A stretch of DNA of 33,658 nucleotides, from the NCBI GenBank assembly GCA_964386785.1, contig CAYLUD010000010.1, positions 1 to 33,658 of the forward strand, read 5' to 3'. The position numbers and the translations under genes were made by a program. The stretch is from SZAS-3 sp964386785. Lineage in GTDB: Bacteria; Chlamydiota; Chlamydiia; Chlamydiales; JAAKFR01. The notes beneath the pieces are model-generated. The model saw only the letters and a list, made by a program, of their open reading frames with translations, was not told the DNA's origin and ran no database searches. This document shows, in pieces, positions 32,350-33,658 of this stretch. Position 1 is the stretch's first letter; each line of letters opens with the position of its first letter.

Positions 32350-32891
32350 AGGCAAAACCTATTCCAATTGAAGACCGCATTCTTTCTCTTTTCGAAGGTA
32401 ATTTGAAAAGAATTTTTGCTATGAAAATTACTCGTTCTACCTTTAGAGAGCTACAGAATATGATCCTGACTTGTGCAGGACATAATAAAGACATTGCAAA
32501 TTTTTTGTTTGAAACTCTGCTTGTTGGGGAAATCCCTTCAGGATGGTTAAATGAAAAGCAAAGCGAAGTCATGGAAGAGGCGATCAAACATTTTACTATT
32601 CCTGCTCGTCTAGCGAAAGATGTGAATGAACGAGGGGAATTCATCAATGTGATTACCTCCGATATGGTGACACAGCAGGAAGACTGTGCGCTACTGAATC
32701 GCATTCGTCGCATTGACGGAGATGAGTTTGTTTTTCTATCTAATGCGGAGAATACGATGCATTTGATTCAGCATTTTATTGCGCGCTTACAAGAACTGCA
32801 AACAAACAAGAAAGCACAAGAAGACCTGTCTAAGTTCAAAAAAGAACTCAATCTAGCGGGGGAACGACTCAAGCAACTCGCTGCGGTCTAA
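32346..32891 (+). CDS. CT584-like conserved chlamydial protein
   Basis: This 181-residue protein matches CT584 of Chlamydia (about 183 residues) in length and position after the pGP6-D homologue. It is soluble and helical with a C-terminal coiled segment (about 150-178). CT584 and its C. pneumoniae counterpart Cpn0803 have been proposed as type III secretion needle-tip proteins, but structural work questioned that, so no function is assigned. It begins in an ATGA overlap and is the last gene of the thrS operon. A hairpin lies 8 bases after its stop. Confidence 0.82.
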   Translation: MKAKPIPIEDRILSLFEGNLKRIFAMKITRSTFRELQNMILTCAGHNKDIANFLFETLLVGEIPSGWLNEKQSEVMEEAIKHFTIPARLAKDVNERGEFINVITSDMVTQQEDCALLNRIRRIDGDEFVFLSNAENTMHLIQHFIARLQELQTNKKAQEDLSKFKKELNLAGERLKQLAAV

Positions 32892-32899
32892 TCTTTTTT

Positions 32900-32922
32900 G
32901 GGAAAGAGGCCACCTCTTTCCC
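32900..32922 (+). terminator. Possible terminator after the CT584-like gene
   Basis: GGGAAAGAGG and CCTCTTTCCC form a perfect 10-bp stem with a CCA loop, 8 bases after the TAA. It is a strong G-C-containing hairpin, but the following bases (CATTCTGTA) are not a real U tract, so termination would be weak or Rho-assisted. It could also protect the mRNA 3' end. On the minus strand it is followed by A residues. Confidence 0.5.
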
Positions 32923-32997
32923 CATTCTGTACCATGTAATCCAAGGGAATATCCCACATGCAGAGCCAAACGACCACGTAATTGTAAAACTGATTTA

Positions 32998-33519
32998 TTA
33001 TGAGACTACGCAGTGTGTGGGGGTATCCTTCTTTCCCTCCTTTTGTTCTTCATGCGTCAATTGTTGAGAAACCATGCAGTGTGTGGGGATATCCTTCTTT
33101 CCCTCCTTTTGTTCTTCATGCGTCAATTGTTGAGAAACCATGCAGTGTGTGGGGATATCCTTCTTTCCCTCCTTTTGTTCTTCATGCGTCAATTGTTGAG
33201 AAACCATAAGGAATGAATAAGGGTTTGAAGAGCCTGGTATGTACACCATAGGGCCACCTTCGATACCTATCGAATCCTTAATCTCACTCCTTTTGATATC
33301 TCTAGCAACCAACTTGGTCCCTATTTTTCCGAACATGCATGTACCTTCTGCTGCAACAAATTCCCCTATAGACAGGGAGCATATTGCATATCTAGGATTG
33401 AACCTAAAAACGGCTTGGCTGTTGTTACTGCACTCTACCCATATTGCGACTAGACTATTGAACTCATCTCCCTTTTCCTTGATGGGCTGTAATGACTCTA
33501 TAGGATTAGTAAAAACCAC
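32998..33519 (-). CDS. Probable protein of unknown function with C-terminal 22-residue repeats (possible remnant)
   Basis: I do not recognise this 173-codon frame. The first about 107 residues look like a folded, mixed alpha/beta domain. The last about 66 residues are three nearly identical, strongly hydrophilic 22-residue repeats (MVSQQLTHEEQKEGKKD plus I/TPTHC). The only start in range is a GTG at 33519 without a ribosome site. The frame stays open upstream to a TGA at 33616-33618 and includes Cys-rich, plausible sequence (CTSSCKICKIS), so the real gene may be longer and interrupted by that TGA, or be a decayed remnant. The plus strand also stays open across the region, but it encodes very hydrophobic sequence and looks less like a protein. 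Coding status is uncertain. Confidence 0.45.
   Translation of the reverse strand: MVFTNPIESLQPIKEKGDEFNSLVAIWVECSNNSQAVFRFNPRYAICSLSIGEFVAAEGTCMFGKIGTKLVARDIKRSEIKDSIGIEGGPMVYIPGSSNPYSFLMVSQQLTHEEQKEGKKDIPTHCMVSQQLTHEEQKEGKKDIPTHCMVSQQLTHEEQKEGKKDTPTHCVVS
33011..33207. repeat. 66-bp tandem repeat, three copies
   Basis: Copies lie at 33011-33076, 33077-33142 and 33143-33207 (the last one base short of a match). Copies 2 and 3 are identical, and copy 1 differs at a single base (G for A near 33022). The unit length is a multiple of three, so all frames stay open. The near-identity points to recent amplification. Confidence 0.97.
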
Positions 33520-33658
33520 TACTGTTTCAGGAGTGGATAGCCAATCTTGCGGTGGACTGGGGTTCGAAGCCAGCTCACGAGAAATTTTGCAAATCTTGCA
33601 ACTACTAGTGCACTGTCAATATTTTGTTTTAGGATAAAGCGACTTGAGTTTACGCCTT

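Noticed and set aside
33011..33207. CRISPR-like array
   Set aside because: The units are directly adjacent with no unique spacers, so this is a coding tandem repeat.
33000..33216. Plus-strand frames of 67-69 codons across the 66-bp repeats
   Set aside because: They stay open only because the repeat length is a multiple of three; the products are hydrophobic repeats without a ribosome site or wider context.
33550..33590. Possible tRNA T-arm around GGTTCGAA
   Set aside because: The stem beside it does not pair fully and no matching acceptor, D arm or anticodon arm lies upstream.
33239..33637. Plus-strand 132-codon frame opposite the repeat protein
   Set aside because: It is antisense to the more protein-like minus-strand frame and begins without a ribosome site. 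It remains possible but less likely.

Overview
The window is bacterial and almost certainly from the phylum Chlamydiota (order Chlamydiales). Two gene blocks match the Chlamydia trachomatis chromosome as I remember it. One is mutL - pepP - CT573-like - gspD - gspE - gspF - pseudopilins (CT575 to about CT565). The other is thrS - ParA/MinD - pGP6-D-like - CT584-like (CT581 to CT584). uvrD - rpoN (CT608-CT609) is a third conserved pair. Base composition looks moderate (mid-40s % GC by eye). Genes absent from classical Chlamydia (a plant-type GDP-mannose 3,5-epimerase, a GDP-mannose pyrophosphorylase, a class III nucleotide cyclase, a PhoR-like kinase) suggest an environmental, Chlamydia-like family rather than Chlamydiaceae. 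I cannot name the genus.

Layout. 1-683: tRNA-Arg(ACG) closely followed by a 2-Cys peroxiredoxin. 774-3465: overlapping mutL and pepP. 3524-4903: an apparent insertion with the sugar-nucleotide epimerase and a small two-helix membrane protein on the other strand. 5254-14406: one tightly packed type II secretion / pseudopilus operon: a CT573-like bitopic protein, secretin, ATPase, platform protein, then five pseudopilin-like genes in canonical G-H-I-J-K order, mostly joined by ATGA overlaps. 14468-18378 (minus): a two-gene signalling operon (HAMP cyclase, then histidine kinase). 18627-21913: uvrD and rpoN, joined at TAGTG. 21850-22557 (minus): a membrane protein with an HExxH motif. 22868-23584 (minus): a secreted Pro/Ser-rich protein. 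23921-26127 (minus): groES-groEL-fmdB, with a promoter, a CIRCE-like operator and a terminator visible. 26221-28903 (minus): manC and a NamZ/DUF1343 gene. 28965-32891: thrS-parA-pGP6D-CT584 operon. 32998-33519 (minus): a probable coding region, perhaps a remnant, ending in three almost identical 66-bp repeats.

How the genes fit together. ManC would make GDP-mannose and the epimerase would convert it to GDP-L-galactose or GDP-L-gulose, so the two separated loci could form one glycan pathway. The type II operon provides the outer-membrane channel, motor and pseudopilus; no prepilin peptidase, GspL or GspM is visible here. The cyclase and kinase are membrane sensors with no response regulator in the window. 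The main oddities are pseudopilins without the usual Gly at -1, a MutL whose C-terminal endonuclease motifs look eroded, a CIRCE-like site placed upstream of the groES -35, and the recently amplified 66-bp repeat. Most of the window is conserved chlamydial core. I see no phage, CRISPR array or insertion sequence.
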